From positions 1 to 64,000 of the forward strand of contig CAIVAU010000130.1 in assembly GCA_903903925.1 (NCBI GenBank): a stretch of 64,000 nucleotides of DNA. The letters run 5' to 3'. Made by a program: the position numbers and the translations under genes. Within the stretch, counting starts at the first letter, position 1, and each line of letters opens with the position of its first letter. The stretch is from an uncultured cyanobacterium. Lineage in GTDB: Bacteria; Cyanobacteriota; Cyanobacteriia; Cyanobacteriales; Nostocaceae. Positions 27,161 through 34,883 of the stretch are shown one piece after another. Under the pieces are notes generated by a model that saw only the letters and a list, made by a program, of their open reading frames with translations, searched no databases and was not told the DNA's origin.

Positions 27161-27225
27161 TTAGTCATTAGTCATTTGTTATTTGTCATTTGTATTTACC
27201 AAGAACCGATGACTAATGACTAATG
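27161..27225. repeat. inverted repeat between ctaA and ctaB
   Basis: TTAGTCATTAGTCAT at about 27161-27175 is matched by ATGACTAATGACTAATG at 27209-27225, giving a stem of about 14 bp with a loop of TTTGTCATT units. It may tune ctaA/ctaB mRNA ratios by processing or partial termination. Confidence 0.6.
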
Positions 27226-27251
27226 TTGAAAAATAAGGAACTAGTGCCAAA

Positions 27252-28208
27252 ATGATTGAGACTAATGTGTCTCGCCACCACGAAACATTTCTACAGGTTC
27301 TTCACAGCTACTACCAGCTGACAAAACCTCGGATTATCCCATTGCTGTTGATTACTACGGCTGGGAGTATGTGGATTGCAGCTAAGGGGCAAGTAGACCC
27401 ATTGCTGTTACTAGTAACTCTTACTGGTGGCACTTTGGCAGCTGCTAGCGCCCAGACGATCAATTGTGTTTATGACCGGGATATTGATTATGACATGGAG
27501 CGGACACGCCATCGTCCCGTGCCTTCAGGTAGGGTACAGCCGCGTGACGCACTGATTTTTGCTAGTGTTCTAGCTGTGATTTCTTTCACGCTACTGACTG
27601 TATTCGCTAACCTACTAGCCGCCCTGCTAGCAATGTCTGGTATTGTCTTTTATGTGTTGGTTTACACCCATTGGCTGAAACGCCATAGCACCCAAAATAT
27701 TGTCATTGGTGGTGCAGCAGGGGCAATTCCAACGTTGGTAGGCTGGGCATCTGTTACTGGTAGTTTAAGCTGGGCAGCATGGATCATCTTCGCTATTGTC
27801 TTTGTGTGGACACCACCTCATTTCTGGGCGCTAGCTTTAATGATTCAGGATGATTACGCAAAGGTGGGGATTCCAATGCTACCAGTAATTGCTGGGAGTA
27901 GAACAACGGTGTGGCAGATTTGGTTTTATACCCTAGCAACAGTAGCAGCAACAGTGTTACTGATTTATCCCTTACAGGTTAGTGGAATTGTCTATGGGGC
28001 GATCGCCCTGTTGTTAGGGAGTGTATTTATTTACAAAGCTTGGCAATTGTTACAAAATCCAGAGGATCGTAATGTAGCTAAAGGCTTGTTTCTGTATTCC
28101 ATCTCTTACATGATGCTGTTGTGTTTGGGGATGGTGATTGATAGTCTCCCTGTGACACATTATGTCATTGGTGTTGTGGTAAATAAGGTACATTTGCTCA
28201 TTGGGTAA
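27252..28208 (+). CDS. ctaB: protoheme IX farnesyltransferase (heme O synthase)
   Basis: A 318-residue UbiA-type prenyltransferase that adds a farnesyl group to heme B, the step before CtaA. It has about nine helices and the two aspartate-rich motifs: [15 protein letters not shown] and, in the second half, [32 protein letters not shown] opens the domain. It follows ctaA by 123 bp in the same direction and is presumably co-regulated with coxBAC. Confidence 0.97.
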   Translation: MIETNVSRHHETFLQVLHSYYQLTKPRIIPLLLITTAGSMWIAAKGQVDPLLLLVTLTGGTLAAASAQTINCVYDRDIDYDMERTRHRPVPSGRVQPRDALIFASVLAVISFTLLTVFANLLAALLAMSGIVFYVLVYTHWLKRHSTQNIVIGGAAGAIPTLVGWASVTGSLSWAAWIIFAIVFVWTPPHFWALALMIQDDYAKVGIPMLPVIAGSRTTVWQIWFYTLATVAATVLLIYPLQVSGIVYGAIALLLGSVFIYKAWQLLQNPEDRNVAKGLFLYSISYMMLLCLGMVIDSLPVTHYVIGVVVNKVHLLIG

Positions 28209-28225
28209 TACTTATTACCGAAAAT

Positions 28226-28247
28226 CCGGGTTTTTTGCCAAACCCGG
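28226..28247. terminator. hairpin between convergent ctaB and nuclease-like gene
   Basis: CCGGGTTT...AAACCCGG forms an 8-bp stem with a six-base loop. T-rich and A-rich flanks on the two sides suit bidirectional intrinsic termination between the converging genes. Confidence 0.65.
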
Positions 28248-28279
28248 TTTCTCAATCCGTTGAGTTAGCTGACCCACAT

Positions 28280-28894
28280 TCAATGATTCAGTATACTGAC
28301 TAAAATATTCATTAGTTCAGTTAATTCTTCTGGAACTCGATATAATTTAATGTCTTCGGTTATCTGTTTTGCTTGACGATTATACAGAGCAAATCGCCAA
28401 TCTTCACCAGTAGTTACTGCTCCATAAAGAATTGGGGTATCCGAATTTATCCATTGGTCGAGTGCAATTAACTCGACTGCCAATTGTGTAAACCCCCTAC
28501 TTAAATCTGCTTGTTTAGCTTCGATAACTAACAATCCTTTACCTTTATTAATATAGTAATCTAAGTTACCTTTAAGTTGGTTGCTAACACTAATCGGATA
28601 TTCAATATTCAATTGAGTTTGTGTGATTTCGCAAACTTCTAGTAGTATAGGTGCGATAATTGCTTGCTTTCGTGCATCTTCACTAAGTAACTTGACACGT
28701 CGGAGGTTGCGTTCAATCACTCGCTGTAATTCTTCGATTTGATTGGGGTTAAATTCTGCTTTCGGTAATTGCAACCGTTCGCGTTGGTAGGAACAGCCAA
28801 GTTCTGCAAGAATGTCTTCTGGGGAAAACGGTAGTTCAAAATATTTGCTGAATGTATAGCTTTGGTCAGGCTGGATGATCCGAGGACGACTCAT
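28280..28894 (-). CDS. PD-(D/E)XK-like protein of unknown function (first of three)
   Basis: A 204-residue soluble protein. A core of LKGNLDYYINKGKGLLVIEAKQAD gives Asp112, Glu125 and Lys127, the D...E-x-K order of a PD-(D/E)XK nuclease fold. It is preceded by a helix, AIIAPILLEVCE, and followed by FTQLAVELIALDQWI and YGAVTTGEDWRFAL. The two other island members share the same blocks. I do not know a characterised homologue; it may bind or cut DNA, or be an inactive relative. It is the second gene of a pair, 26 bp after its paralogue. Confidence 0.75.
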   Translation of the reverse strand: MSRPRIIQPDQSYTFSKYFELPFSPEDILAELGCSYQRERLQLPKAEFNPNQIEELQRVIERNLRRVKLLSEDARKQAIIAPILLEVCEITQTQLNIEYPISVSNQLKGNLDYYINKGKGLLVIEAKQADLSRGFTQLAVELIALDQWINSDTPILYGAVTTGEDWRFALYNRQAKQITEDIKLYRVPEELTELMNILVSILNH

Positions 28895-28920
28895 AATTTT
28901 TAACTAGGTAAATTTAATCG

Positions 28921-29529
28921 CTAAAAAACTTTCTCCTCTAATCCCAGACTCAGAATACCTAGAATTTTACCAACCTGGTTCACAAAGTACTCATTCAAAT
29001 CAACTTCTATCGTTGTTTCTGACAAACGCATAAATTTCCAACTACTTCCAGTAGTTACAGCGCCAAATATTCGAGTCACAGAGTTTCCCTTTTGCTGGTT
29101 AAAAATCTGAGATGCGATCATTTCCGCCATACACTGTCCCAAACCAGCCTCAATATTTTCGTTTTTCGCCTCTACTACCGCAATCACTGGTGACATAATC
29201 GTCAACTGTTCCGGTGAACGACTGATGAGAAAGTCACAAAAGCCATTTAGACCTTTTTCTAGATCAACGTTAAAATCTTTACCAGAAAATAAGCTGACCT
29301 TCTCAGGAAACTGCCGCTTCAATTCTAGTAAAATCGGTGCAATAATCATCTCAGAACGGGATTTTTCTGAGTTGATCGCTAGGGCGATCGGTGTATTGAA
29401 ACGAAGCGTTTCTGCCAGAAAATCGCTATAGCCAATCTCTGGAATTTCGGCAAATGTACCTACTCTTTCAAGGATGGTAATGCCAAAGTTGACTCGAACC
29501 GCCTCAATATCAAACTGACTGTAAGACAT
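28921..29529 (-). CDS. PD-(D/E)XK-like protein of unknown function (second of three)
   Basis: A 202-residue protein with putative active-site residues Glu60 (SEMIIAPILLELKRQ), Asp99 (NGFCDFLISRS) and Glu120/Lys122 (VVEAKNENIEAGLGQCMAEM). It aligns along its length with the protein at 30226, including FSGKDFNVDLEKGLNG and FGAVTTGSSWKFMRL, so these two are clear paralogues, while the 28280 protein is more distant. It is divergent from the brnTA pair, whose promoter lies in the shared 166-bp gap. Function is unknown; nuclease or defence roles are inference. Confidence 0.75.
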   Translation of the reverse strand: MSYSQFDIEAVRVNFGITILERVGTFAEIPEIGYSDFLAETLRFNTPIALAINSEKSRSEMIIAPILLELKRQFPEKVSLFSGKDFNVDLEKGLNGFCDFLISRSPEQLTIMSPVIAVVEAKNENIEAGLGQCMAEMIASQIFNQQKGNSVTRIFGAVTTGSSWKFMRLSETTIEVDLNEYFVNQVGKILGILSLGLEEKVF

Positions 29530-29640
29530 TGTTCAATCCTGTCACTTGCGATCTTTAGCACCATGATCTTAGCCTAATTGTCTAGCAGATGCGTAAAAAT
29601 TCGATGACCAAGAGCAATCACCTGTCAATTCAGTTAGCTA

Positions 29641-29686
29641 TGAATTTAGCATAGAATGTGAATTTAGCATAGAAAAGGTATATAAT
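29641..29686 (+). promoter_or_regulatory. brnTA promoter with a 16-bp direct-repeat operator
   Basis: TGAATTTAGCATAGAA occurs twice, at 29641-29656 and 29659-29674 (18-bp period), followed by TATAAT at 29681-29686. The repeats cover the expected -35 region. The TATAAT lies only 10 bases from the brnT ATG, so the mRNA would be nearly leaderless. BrnA-type antitoxins repress their own operon, so these repeats are the likely binding sites. Confidence 0.6.
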
Positions 29687-29695
29687 CAATACTGT

Positions 29696-29965
29696 ATGGG
29701 ATTTGAGTTTGACGATAACAAAAGTCAATCTAACAAAGAAAAGCACGGGATAGACTTTGTTGAGGCACAAGTACTCTGGAATGACCCTGATAGGATTGAA
29801 ATCCCTGCACTGACACAGGAAGAACCAAGGGTTTTGGTAATAGGAAAGATTGCTCTCAAACACTGGTCAGCTGTTATTACGTATCGAGGGGAAAATGTGC
29901 GACTTATTTCGGTTCGACGCGCTCGCTTAAAAGAGGTGGAAATTTATGAAGGCAGAGGAGTTTGA
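29696..29965 (+). CDS. brnT: BrnT-family toxin
   Basis: An 89-residue RelE-fold ribonuclease toxin of type II. The family signature is clear: FEFDDNKSQSNKEKHGIDFVEAQVLWNDP, then RVLVIGKIALKHWSAVITYRGENVRLISVRRARLKEVEIY. In known BrnT proteins the conserved Lys, Arg and Glu-like positions act in RNA cleavage. It overlaps brnA by 20 bases and is controlled from a nearly leaderless promoter. Confidence 0.95.
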   Translation: MGFEFDDNKSQSNKEKHGIDFVEAQVLWNDPDRIEIPALTQEEPRVLVIGKIALKHWSAVITYRGENVRLISVRRARLKEVEIYEGRGV

Positions 29966-30194
29966 CGCAAAATTTGATAACGGTGAGGACATCACTGAAT
30001 TTCTGGATCTGTCAAAAGCAAGACGCCCAGGACATGAGCAGAAAAGAGTGAACGTTGATTTCCCTATATGGATGATTGAAGCGTTGGATCACGAAGCAGG
30101 GCGTCTTGGCGTGACTCGCCAATCAATCATTAAAGTATGGATTGCCGAACGCCTTGAAAATATTCACGCAACTACCAAAAATGTCCCGTTGTGA
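29946..30194 (+). CDS. brnA: BrnA-family antitoxin
   Basis: An 82-residue ribbon-helix-helix protein that neutralises BrnT and represses the operon. The N-terminal part (MKAEEFDAKFDNGEDITEFLDLSKARRPG) would wrap the toxin, and the C-terminal ribbon-helix-helix is KRVNVDFPIWMIEALDHEAGRLGVTRQSIIKVWIAERL. It overlaps brnT by 20 bases, so translation is coupled. A decayed copy of its N-terminus lies at 30.83 kb. Confidence 0.94.
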   Translation: MKAEEFDAKFDNGEDITEFLDLSKARRPGHEQKRVNVDFPIWMIEALDHEAGRLGVTRQSIIKVWIAERLENIHATTKNVPL

Positions 30195-30225
30195 TTATTA
30201 GTATGCTTGGCAACAATAATTATAT

Positions 30226-30822
30226 ATGCCATACAACAAATTCGACCTTCAAACACTTGTTGCTGATTTTAACTTAGAAATTGCAGAAAACACTAGGTTA
30301 TTTCCCAATATTCAACCTGTAGAACCAAGCGATTTACTGGTGACTATCTTGGAGGAGAATTTCCCTTTGGCAACAGCAATTAATACTGAAAAAGCGCGTG
30401 GGGAATTAATTATTTTCCCCATATTGCTAGAAGTAAAACGTAGAATTAATGTTCAAATATCTATATTTTCTGGAAAAGAATTTACTGTTGATATAGAACG
30501 TGGTTTAAATGGGAATCCTGATTTTTTGATTAGTCGCAGCCGCGAGCAATTTTTTATTACTGCTCCAGTGATGACGCTCGTGGAGGCAAAGAACCAGGAT
30601 ATTAACAGTGGCTTAGGTCAGTGTGGTGCAGAAATGATCGCAGCACAGATATATAATGCTAAGAATAATAACGCTATAGATATTATTTATGGTTGTGTTA
30701 CGACTGGTGCGTTATGGAGATTTTTACGTTTAGAAAACAAAACTTTATATATAGACAGAATCGAAATTCCACTTGAACCAGTAGAGCGGCTACTGGGTAT
30801 TTTTTTACAGATTGTGAAATGA
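30226..30822 (+). CDS. PD-(D/E)XK-like protein of unknown function (third of three)
   Basis: A 198-residue paralogue of the 28921 protein with the same candidate residues: Glu60 (GELIIFPILLEVKRR), Asp99 (GNPDFLISRS) and Glu120/Lys122 (LVEAKNQDINSGLGQCGAEM). It lies 31 bp after brnA in the same direction, so it could share the toxin-antitoxin transcript. A brnA-like relic follows it. The arrangement of related nuclease-like genes on both sides of brnTA suggests duplication together with the toxin-antitoxin unit. Confidence 0.75.
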   Translation: MPYNKFDLQTLVADFNLEIAENTRLFPNIQPVEPSDLLVTILEENFPLATAINTEKARGELIIFPILLEVKRRINVQISIFSGKEFTVDIERGLNGNPDFLISRSREQFFITAPVMTLVEAKNQDINSGLGQCGAEMIAAQIYNAKNNNAIDIIYGCVTTGALWRFLRLENKTLYIDRIEIPLEPVERLLGIFLQIVK

Positions 30823-30827
30823 CATTT

Positions 30828-30893
30828 ATAAGAGCAGAGGATTTTGACGCAAAATTTGGAAGATTTACAGAGGATCTGAGTAGAAGTCACTAA
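30828..30893 (+). pseudogene. relic of a second brnA-like antitoxin gene
   Basis: The frame reads RAEDFDAKFGRFTEDLSRSH then TAA, matching the brnA start KAEEFDAKFDNGEDITEFL; at DNA level GCAGAGGA.TTTGACGCAAAATTTG is shared. There is no start codon (ATA in its place) and the ribbon-helix-helix part is gone. It lies nine bases after the third PD-(D/E)XK-like gene, so that gene and a brnA once sat together in a second unit. Confidence 0.7.
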
Positions 30894-30916
30894 CGTTCTT
30901 TAATCACTTTATACTA

Positions 30917-31495
30917 TTAGAGAGGAGTTTGAGAAAGTTGAGTCTCGTGGCTGCTAAAAGCTAAATTTAACCTTCTGGTTCCTAGTATTTGTAAATCTTC
31001 TTCAGCAAAATATTTTGATGGGATGATTCGATCAATCAGAAATTTAGTGACTTCAAAATTTTTAATTTCAGAGACTTTTTTGTCACTATGAACTGACGGA
31101 ATTTCCTTTGCTAACATGGATAATTCAGTGCTAAAAATACTAAACTCTTGAGGAGTCACAAAAAATATGACTCCTTCTTGAGAACTTCTCCAACCAGACA
31201 GCGAAATTATCTCCTCTTTTGCTGCCAGTAATGAATTAGGAGTTACAGTATATCTTGAAAGAGCAATAGTAACTAGTCGCGCTTCAAGTTCTGTTGAAAT
31301 CTCATCAACATTGTCTGGTAAAATAGGAAACAGAAAATTATCATTTATTTCAACTTCTGGTACAAACATCACGCTGAGCGTGTGATTCAATGTAACATCG
31401 AAAATTCCTTGATAAAGTGCTGCAACTTCTGGTTCTTCTTCCCAAGTTTGACACCTAACAGAAACCGGAAAATCGTACTGTGGTGATGGCTTCAT
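30917..31495 (-). CDS. unknown protein, candidate immunity protein
   Basis: A 192-residue acidic soluble protein with no signal peptide and no family that I recognise. Notable stretches are PEVAALYQGIFDVTLNHTLSVMFVPEVEI and FPILPDNVDEISTELEARLVTIALSRY. It starts 66 bp after the metallopeptidase-like toxin-tip gene on the same strand, the position of an immunity gene in polymorphic toxin loci. That role rests on position only. A-rich codon use and lower GC than the core genes suggest accessory origin. Confidence 0.55.
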   Translation of the reverse strand: MKPSPQYDFPVSVRCQTWEEEPEVAALYQGIFDVTLNHTLSVMFVPEVEINDNFLFPILPDNVDEISTELEARLVTIALSRYTVTPNSLLAAKEEIISLSGWRSSQEGVIFFVTPQEFSIFSTELSMLAKEIPSVHSDKKVSEIKNFEVTKFLIDRIIPSKYFAEEDLQILGTRRLNLAFSSHETQLSQTPL

Positions 31496-31561
31496 AATTT
31501 CCAGATATAGAATTTAATCTTTTTTTCGGTGGTTGATTCACAAATTTTTTAAGTCATATTG

Positions 31562-31963
31562 CTATTCTTCTAGAGTAGAACCGACCGCATCTTTATATCG
31601 GCTTTCCAAAATGGGAAGGTCTGAAAAGTGTTTCTGTACCCATGATTTACGACTAGGGCTTCTTCCACCTTTAAGCCCTTTGTTCAGATACTGTTCTCTC
31701 CAATATTTCACACCTTGAGCATGTTCTTTTAACAATTCAGAATTTGCATCTCGCTTTTCAAGACGAAGGAATTCATCGAGACGATTGTGATATTCAGTAA
31801 TGGTGTTTTGCCAGGTGGTCAACGCTCCACCTTGATCGCTGATATCTTTAACTCGACCATCTGGATACTCAATCACTCGTATAGTACGTAAGGGCTGATC
31901 GTCAAAGCGTTCAGTCAGTTGTCGTACGTGCCCATATTCATGTTCGAGATCCAGATACCTCAT
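31562..31963 (-). CDS. HExxH-containing toxin-tip-like fragment
   Basis: 133 residues from the first ATG, but the frame stays open upstream to a stop at 32060-32062 without any start codon. The open part reads ...DPYVEVREVLNSEG...KKVYVRKG before MRYLDLEHEYGHVRQL. HEYGH is an HExxH zinc-peptidase motif. The charged tail (TTWQNTITEYHNRLDEFLRL...LLKEHAQGVKYWREQYL) resembles C-terminal toxin domains of polymorphic toxins as I recall them. This is probably the 3' end of a larger gene joined to an unrelated one by deletion. The true start is unknown. Confidence 0.5.
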   Translation of the reverse strand: MRYLDLEHEYGHVRQLTERFDDQPLRTIRVIEYPDGRVKDISDQGGALTTWQNTITEYHNRLDEFLRLEKRDANSELLKEHAQGVKYWREQYLNKGLKGGRSPSRKSWVQKHFSDLPILESRYKDAVGSTLEE

Positions 31964-32049
31964 GCCTTTACGAACATAAACTTTCTTTTCAACTCTAATA
32001 GTTTCTCCTTCGGAATTTAAGACCTCTCTTACTTCTACGTAAGGATCAG

Positions 32050-32733
32050 CTACTTTTCCTCATCAACTCTATAATACTCTTCCAAACATCGCAGCAGCCG
32101 CTCTTCCACAGGAGTCAAGTAACTTTGCCGCCCCAAAGACTCTAGTACTGTATATGCACCACGATCCAACTCTCTACCATTACGCAATCGCCAAATCCTC
32201 TGTTTGAGAAGCGGTAGTTGGTGCTGGGCTTCTGGAGAATCGATTTTGTTCAGGTTTTCGGGTTTCACTATTAACGTACCATCATGCAGAGCTACTTCTA
32301 CTGTAAACTCGTTAAGTGCTACCGCGATCGCCCAACAGCCATTATATTTGCGTTTTGTAGCGTCTAACTTAGTTAAAGTAAATACATCCCCTACTTGGCA
32401 GAAATCGCCAGCTTTGTACAAAGGCTTCTCCTTTAAGCGTTCTATAATCCCTTTTACAATATGCCCCGATGGTATTTTATGACCTGCCTCCTTTACCGCC
32501 CGCTGCCATACTTCACGCTGTTGGTCTGGTTCAAGTTTAGTCAGGGGTCGGACTTGACCTTCTCGGTTAGGGAAAATGTCCACAATTTGCGGACATTTTT
32601 GTAAATTGTCCACAACAATTGCAGCATCCATTAACTGGTAAGAATGAGAACGATTATACCCAAACCTATCGCGGCAGTATTCCTCAAAGGTTCTGTGAGT
32701 AGAACGATACAATCGCCGATCCCGTGCCTGCAA
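32050..32733 (-). CDS. 5'-truncated DNA-associated protein of mobile-element type
   Basis: The 227-residue frame starts at a TTG with an in-frame stop two codons upstream. The opening DRRLYRSTHRTFEEYCRDRFGYNRSHSYQLMDAA looks like the middle of a larger cyanobacterial protein family of plasmids and integrated elements. VRPLTKLEPDQQREVWQRAVKEAGHKIPSGHIVKGIIERL follows, and a C-terminal extension has FCQVGDVFTLTKLDA-type strands. The N-terminal part (usually ALxxIRD...) appears lost, so it is probably inactive. It overlaps the open frame of the next fragment. Confidence 0.6.
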   Translation of the reverse strand: MQARDRRLYRSTHRTFEEYCRDRFGYNRSHSYQLMDAAIVVDNLQKCPQIVDIFPNREGQVRPLTKLEPDQQREVWQRAVKEAGHKIPSGHIVKGIIERLKEKPLYKAGDFCQVGDVFTLTKLDATKRKYNGCWAIAVALNEFTVEVALHDGTLIVKPENLNKIDSPEAQHQLPLLKQRIWRLRNGRELDRGAYTVLESLGRQSYLTPVEERLLRCLEEYYRVDEEK

Positions 32734-32828
32734 AAATCATGACTGCCGCGATCGCTATTCCGAGGACAAATATTGTCTCATCTAAGGAAAAATGGTATAA
32801 GAATTAAGACGAAAAATCCGGGATTACC

Positions 32829-33233
32829 CTATTCCACCTCCCAATCCTCAAGATGCAACCCTTCCACTCGACTGAATTCACCGATATTGTGTGTTACCAA
32901 TGTTAGGTCATGAGACAGAGCTATCGAAGCAATTAGCAAATCATTAAAGCCAATCGGTGTCCCAAGGTTAGCGAGCTGAGCGCGAATTCGCCCAGCAATT
33001 AAAGCCGCAATATCATCGAAGGGAAGTGAGATAAAGACTTTAAGAAAACTTTGCTGTCTCCTCCAAGAGGCATCAGGATTCCTGCTTTTCATGGCTCCAT
33101 AAAATAGCTCCATCTTGACGACAGAACACACTGCTATATCTTCCAAATCAGTAGCTTGTAAACGTCGTCGGAGCGTTATAAGTTCACTGTTGAGGTATTT
33201 CACACAGACGTTAGTATCAAGCAAATACTTCAT
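32829..33233 (-). CDS. vapC: VapC-type PIN-domain toxin
   Basis: A 134-residue PIN ribonuclease toxin. The acidic residues of the active site are visible: Asp6 in YLLDTNVCVKYL, Glu43 in VVKMELFYGA, Asp near 99 in PIGFNDLLIASIA and the C-terminal THNIGEFSRVEGL. Its ATG overlaps the stop of the antitoxin gene (ATGA-type overlap at 33230-33233), the usual coupled arrangement. Confidence 0.94.
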   Translation of the reverse strand: MKYLLDTNVCVKYLNSELITLRRRLQATDLEDIAVCSVVKMELFYGAMKSRNPDASWRRQQSFLKVFISLPFDDIAALIAGRIRAQLANLGTPIGFNDLLIASIALSHDLTLVTHNIGEFSRVEGLHLEDWEVE

Positions 33234-33484
33234 GCTAGCTCTTCACTGTCATCAAATATACCATCAGAATCAATCACTATAGGGTCATCTTTACAAGACC
33301 CAAAAGTCTCCTCAAAAAAGCCAGGGGGCCAACCTTTTCCTTGTGGCACATTATCTTCAATAATTCGGGTTACTGGCAGAACAGTAACTATAACTTCTAG
33401 ATCTGCGTTAGTTAGCCCTATTGGAACATCTAAATGTAAGATGCCATCTTCACCAACACGATAATTTAACGATACACTTTGCAT
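33230..33484 (-). CDS. VapC-associated antitoxin
   Basis: An 84-residue protein with a beta-rich N-terminus (VSLNYRVGEDGILHLDVPIGLTNADLEVIVTVLP), typical of small antitoxins paired with cyanobacterial VapC proteins. The acidic, disordered C-terminus (PPGFFEETFGSCKDDPIVIDSDGIFDDSEELA) would wrap the toxin. It is the first gene of the pair and overlaps vapC by 4 bases. Confidence 0.88.
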   Translation of the reverse strand: MQSVSLNYRVGEDGILHLDVPIGLTNADLEVIVTVLPVTRIIEDNVPQGKGWPPGFFEETFGSCKDDPIVIDSDGIFDDSEELA

Positions 33485-33735
33485 ATATCCTCGCTATAAA
33501 AAATAGTTGTATTCTTTAAGATTAGCCGATATCTCCGAAAATATATTCTAACAGATATTGTATACAAAAAGATAAAAATCGTATACAATATACATTATGA
33601 AATTAAAATTTTACCGCTTCATCTAGAATCGCCTTAAGTTCCTCTATTAAGCTTCTGCCTTACTGATTACCACGGACTTGGATTTTTTCGATCACAATTG
33701 GATCTAAGTCTCCAAGAGAAATTTGTGTCAAGGTC

Positions 33736-33891
33736 ATGGAAATAGGTACTCTCAGAAATAGCAAGGCTTACTATATTAGTTATACAGCAGAAGTAATAGA
33801 ATATTCTAAATATTTATCGTTAGCAGAAGACATAATTAATTCATGCGAGATTAAAGAAAATTCAAATCTAGCACCGACTCCTGCTAAATAG
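33736..33891 (+). pseudogene. 3' fragment of a PsbP-like/DUF1795-type gene
   Basis: A 51-codon frame reads MEIGTLRNSKAYYISYTAEV IEYSKYL..AEDIINSCEIK. This resembles the C-terminal end of PsbP-like lipoprotein or kinase-linked domains, where a GTI.NNKAYYITYTAE...Y..YL...MI.SFEI pattern is usual. The upstream half (33485-33735) has no matching open frame, so only the end survives. The rest of the 33485-33892 gap is AT-rich with no other gene seen. Confidence 0.5.
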
Positions 33892-33892
33892 A

Positions 33893-34198
33893 ATGGGTGC
33901 AGCAGTTGCTACAATGGAAGAAATCTTGCAATCTGAGGCGTTAGTGATGCGTCAATATATTCAGCCGTTAAACTTGCGAATATCACCTGATTCCTTAAAT
34001 CAGGGTGAATATGCTATCCGTCAGGAATTAGCCTTACAGTTATATGCACAGAATATCTTTACTTTTGCGCAAGCACGTCAGCTAGCTAACTTATCTGTAT
34101 GGAAATTTCAACAACTGTTGGGACAACACAAAATAGAACGTCATTATAATGAAATCGATTTAGCGGAAGATATTAAGATAATTGAATCAGGTTTTTGA
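33893..34198 (+). CDS. UPF0175 family antitoxin
   Basis: A 101-residue protein with REL.LQLYAQNIFTFAQARQLANLSVWKFQQLLGQHKIERHYNEIDLAEDI, the helix-turn-helix-like UPF0175 core followed by an acidic tail. It overlaps the downstream DUF3368 gene, the usual toxin partner, so this is a type II-like pair. A more internal ATG at 33914 (MEEILQSE) could be the true start; no clear ribosome site distinguishes them. Confidence 0.9.
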   Translation: MGAAVATMEEILQSEALVMRQYIQPLNLRISPDSLNQGEYAIRQELALQLYAQNIFTFAQARQLANLSVWKFQQLLGQHKIERHYNEIDLAEDIKIIESGF

Positions 34199-34203
34199 AA
34201 ATT

Positions 34204-34695
34204 GTGACCATTATTTGTAATGCGACACCTCTAATCAATTTTGCTGCTATCAATCGCCTTGATATCTTGGAAGCTGTATTTGGGAAAATTATTATTCCTC
34301 AAGCTGTCTATGTTGAAACAACTGTTTCAGGGTTTCCAGGCTCAGAACTTGTGTTACAAGCAATTACTTCCAGTTGGTTACAAATTCGTTCAGTTTCAAC
34401 AGTAGTGCCCAGCATAACGTCAGAATTAGATAATGGTGAACGGGAAGCGATCGCTTTAGCACTAGAAATGGGGGAACAGCGAATACTGTTAGATGAACGT
34501 GAAGCACGCCAAGTAGCTCAAAGTTTAGGATTACAAGTAATTGGTACTCTAGGTATTCTCTTGTTGGCAAAAGATAGGGAGATAATTACACAAGTTCAAC
34601 CTTTGTTGGATGCTATGATAGGTACTGCTCAGTATTGGGTAAGTAGTACTCTGTATAAACAAGTCTTGCAACAAGCAGGAGAATTAATTGAGTAA
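34204..34695 (+). CDS. DUF3368 PIN-like toxin
   Basis: A 164-residue PIN-superfamily protein. NATPLINFAAINRLDIL carries the first acidic or polar position, LDNGEREAIALALEM the Asp-x-Gly-Glu pair, and ILLDEREARQVAQSLGLQVIGTLGILLLAK the next acidic pair, as in DUF3368 proteins. It is translated with the UPF0175 gene: a TTG at 34195 overlaps the antitoxin stop, but a GTG at 34204 fits the family start better. The probable role is RNA cleavage. Confidence 0.9.
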   Translation: MTIICNATPLINFAAINRLDILEAVFGKIIIPQAVYVETTVSGFPGSELVLQAITSSWLQIRSVSTVVPSITSELDNGEREAIALALEMGEQRILLDEREARQVAQSLGLQVIGTLGILLLAKDREIITQVQPLLDAMIGTAQYWVSSTLYKQVLQQAGELIE

Positions 34696-34883
34696 ACAGA
34701 AGCTCAGTAGTGCTTGGGTGAAGCTACGCAAAATCCAAAATCTAAAATTAAATATCTACTCAGACAACCGCCTAATTTTGATAGTCGCGTCCGAACCACA
34801 TTTATTCACTCAGCAAGCTGGTAAAGTCGGAGGTATGTATTCTGAGGTTTCAAACGTTGTGCGTTATTATGGAGGTTTTGTAG

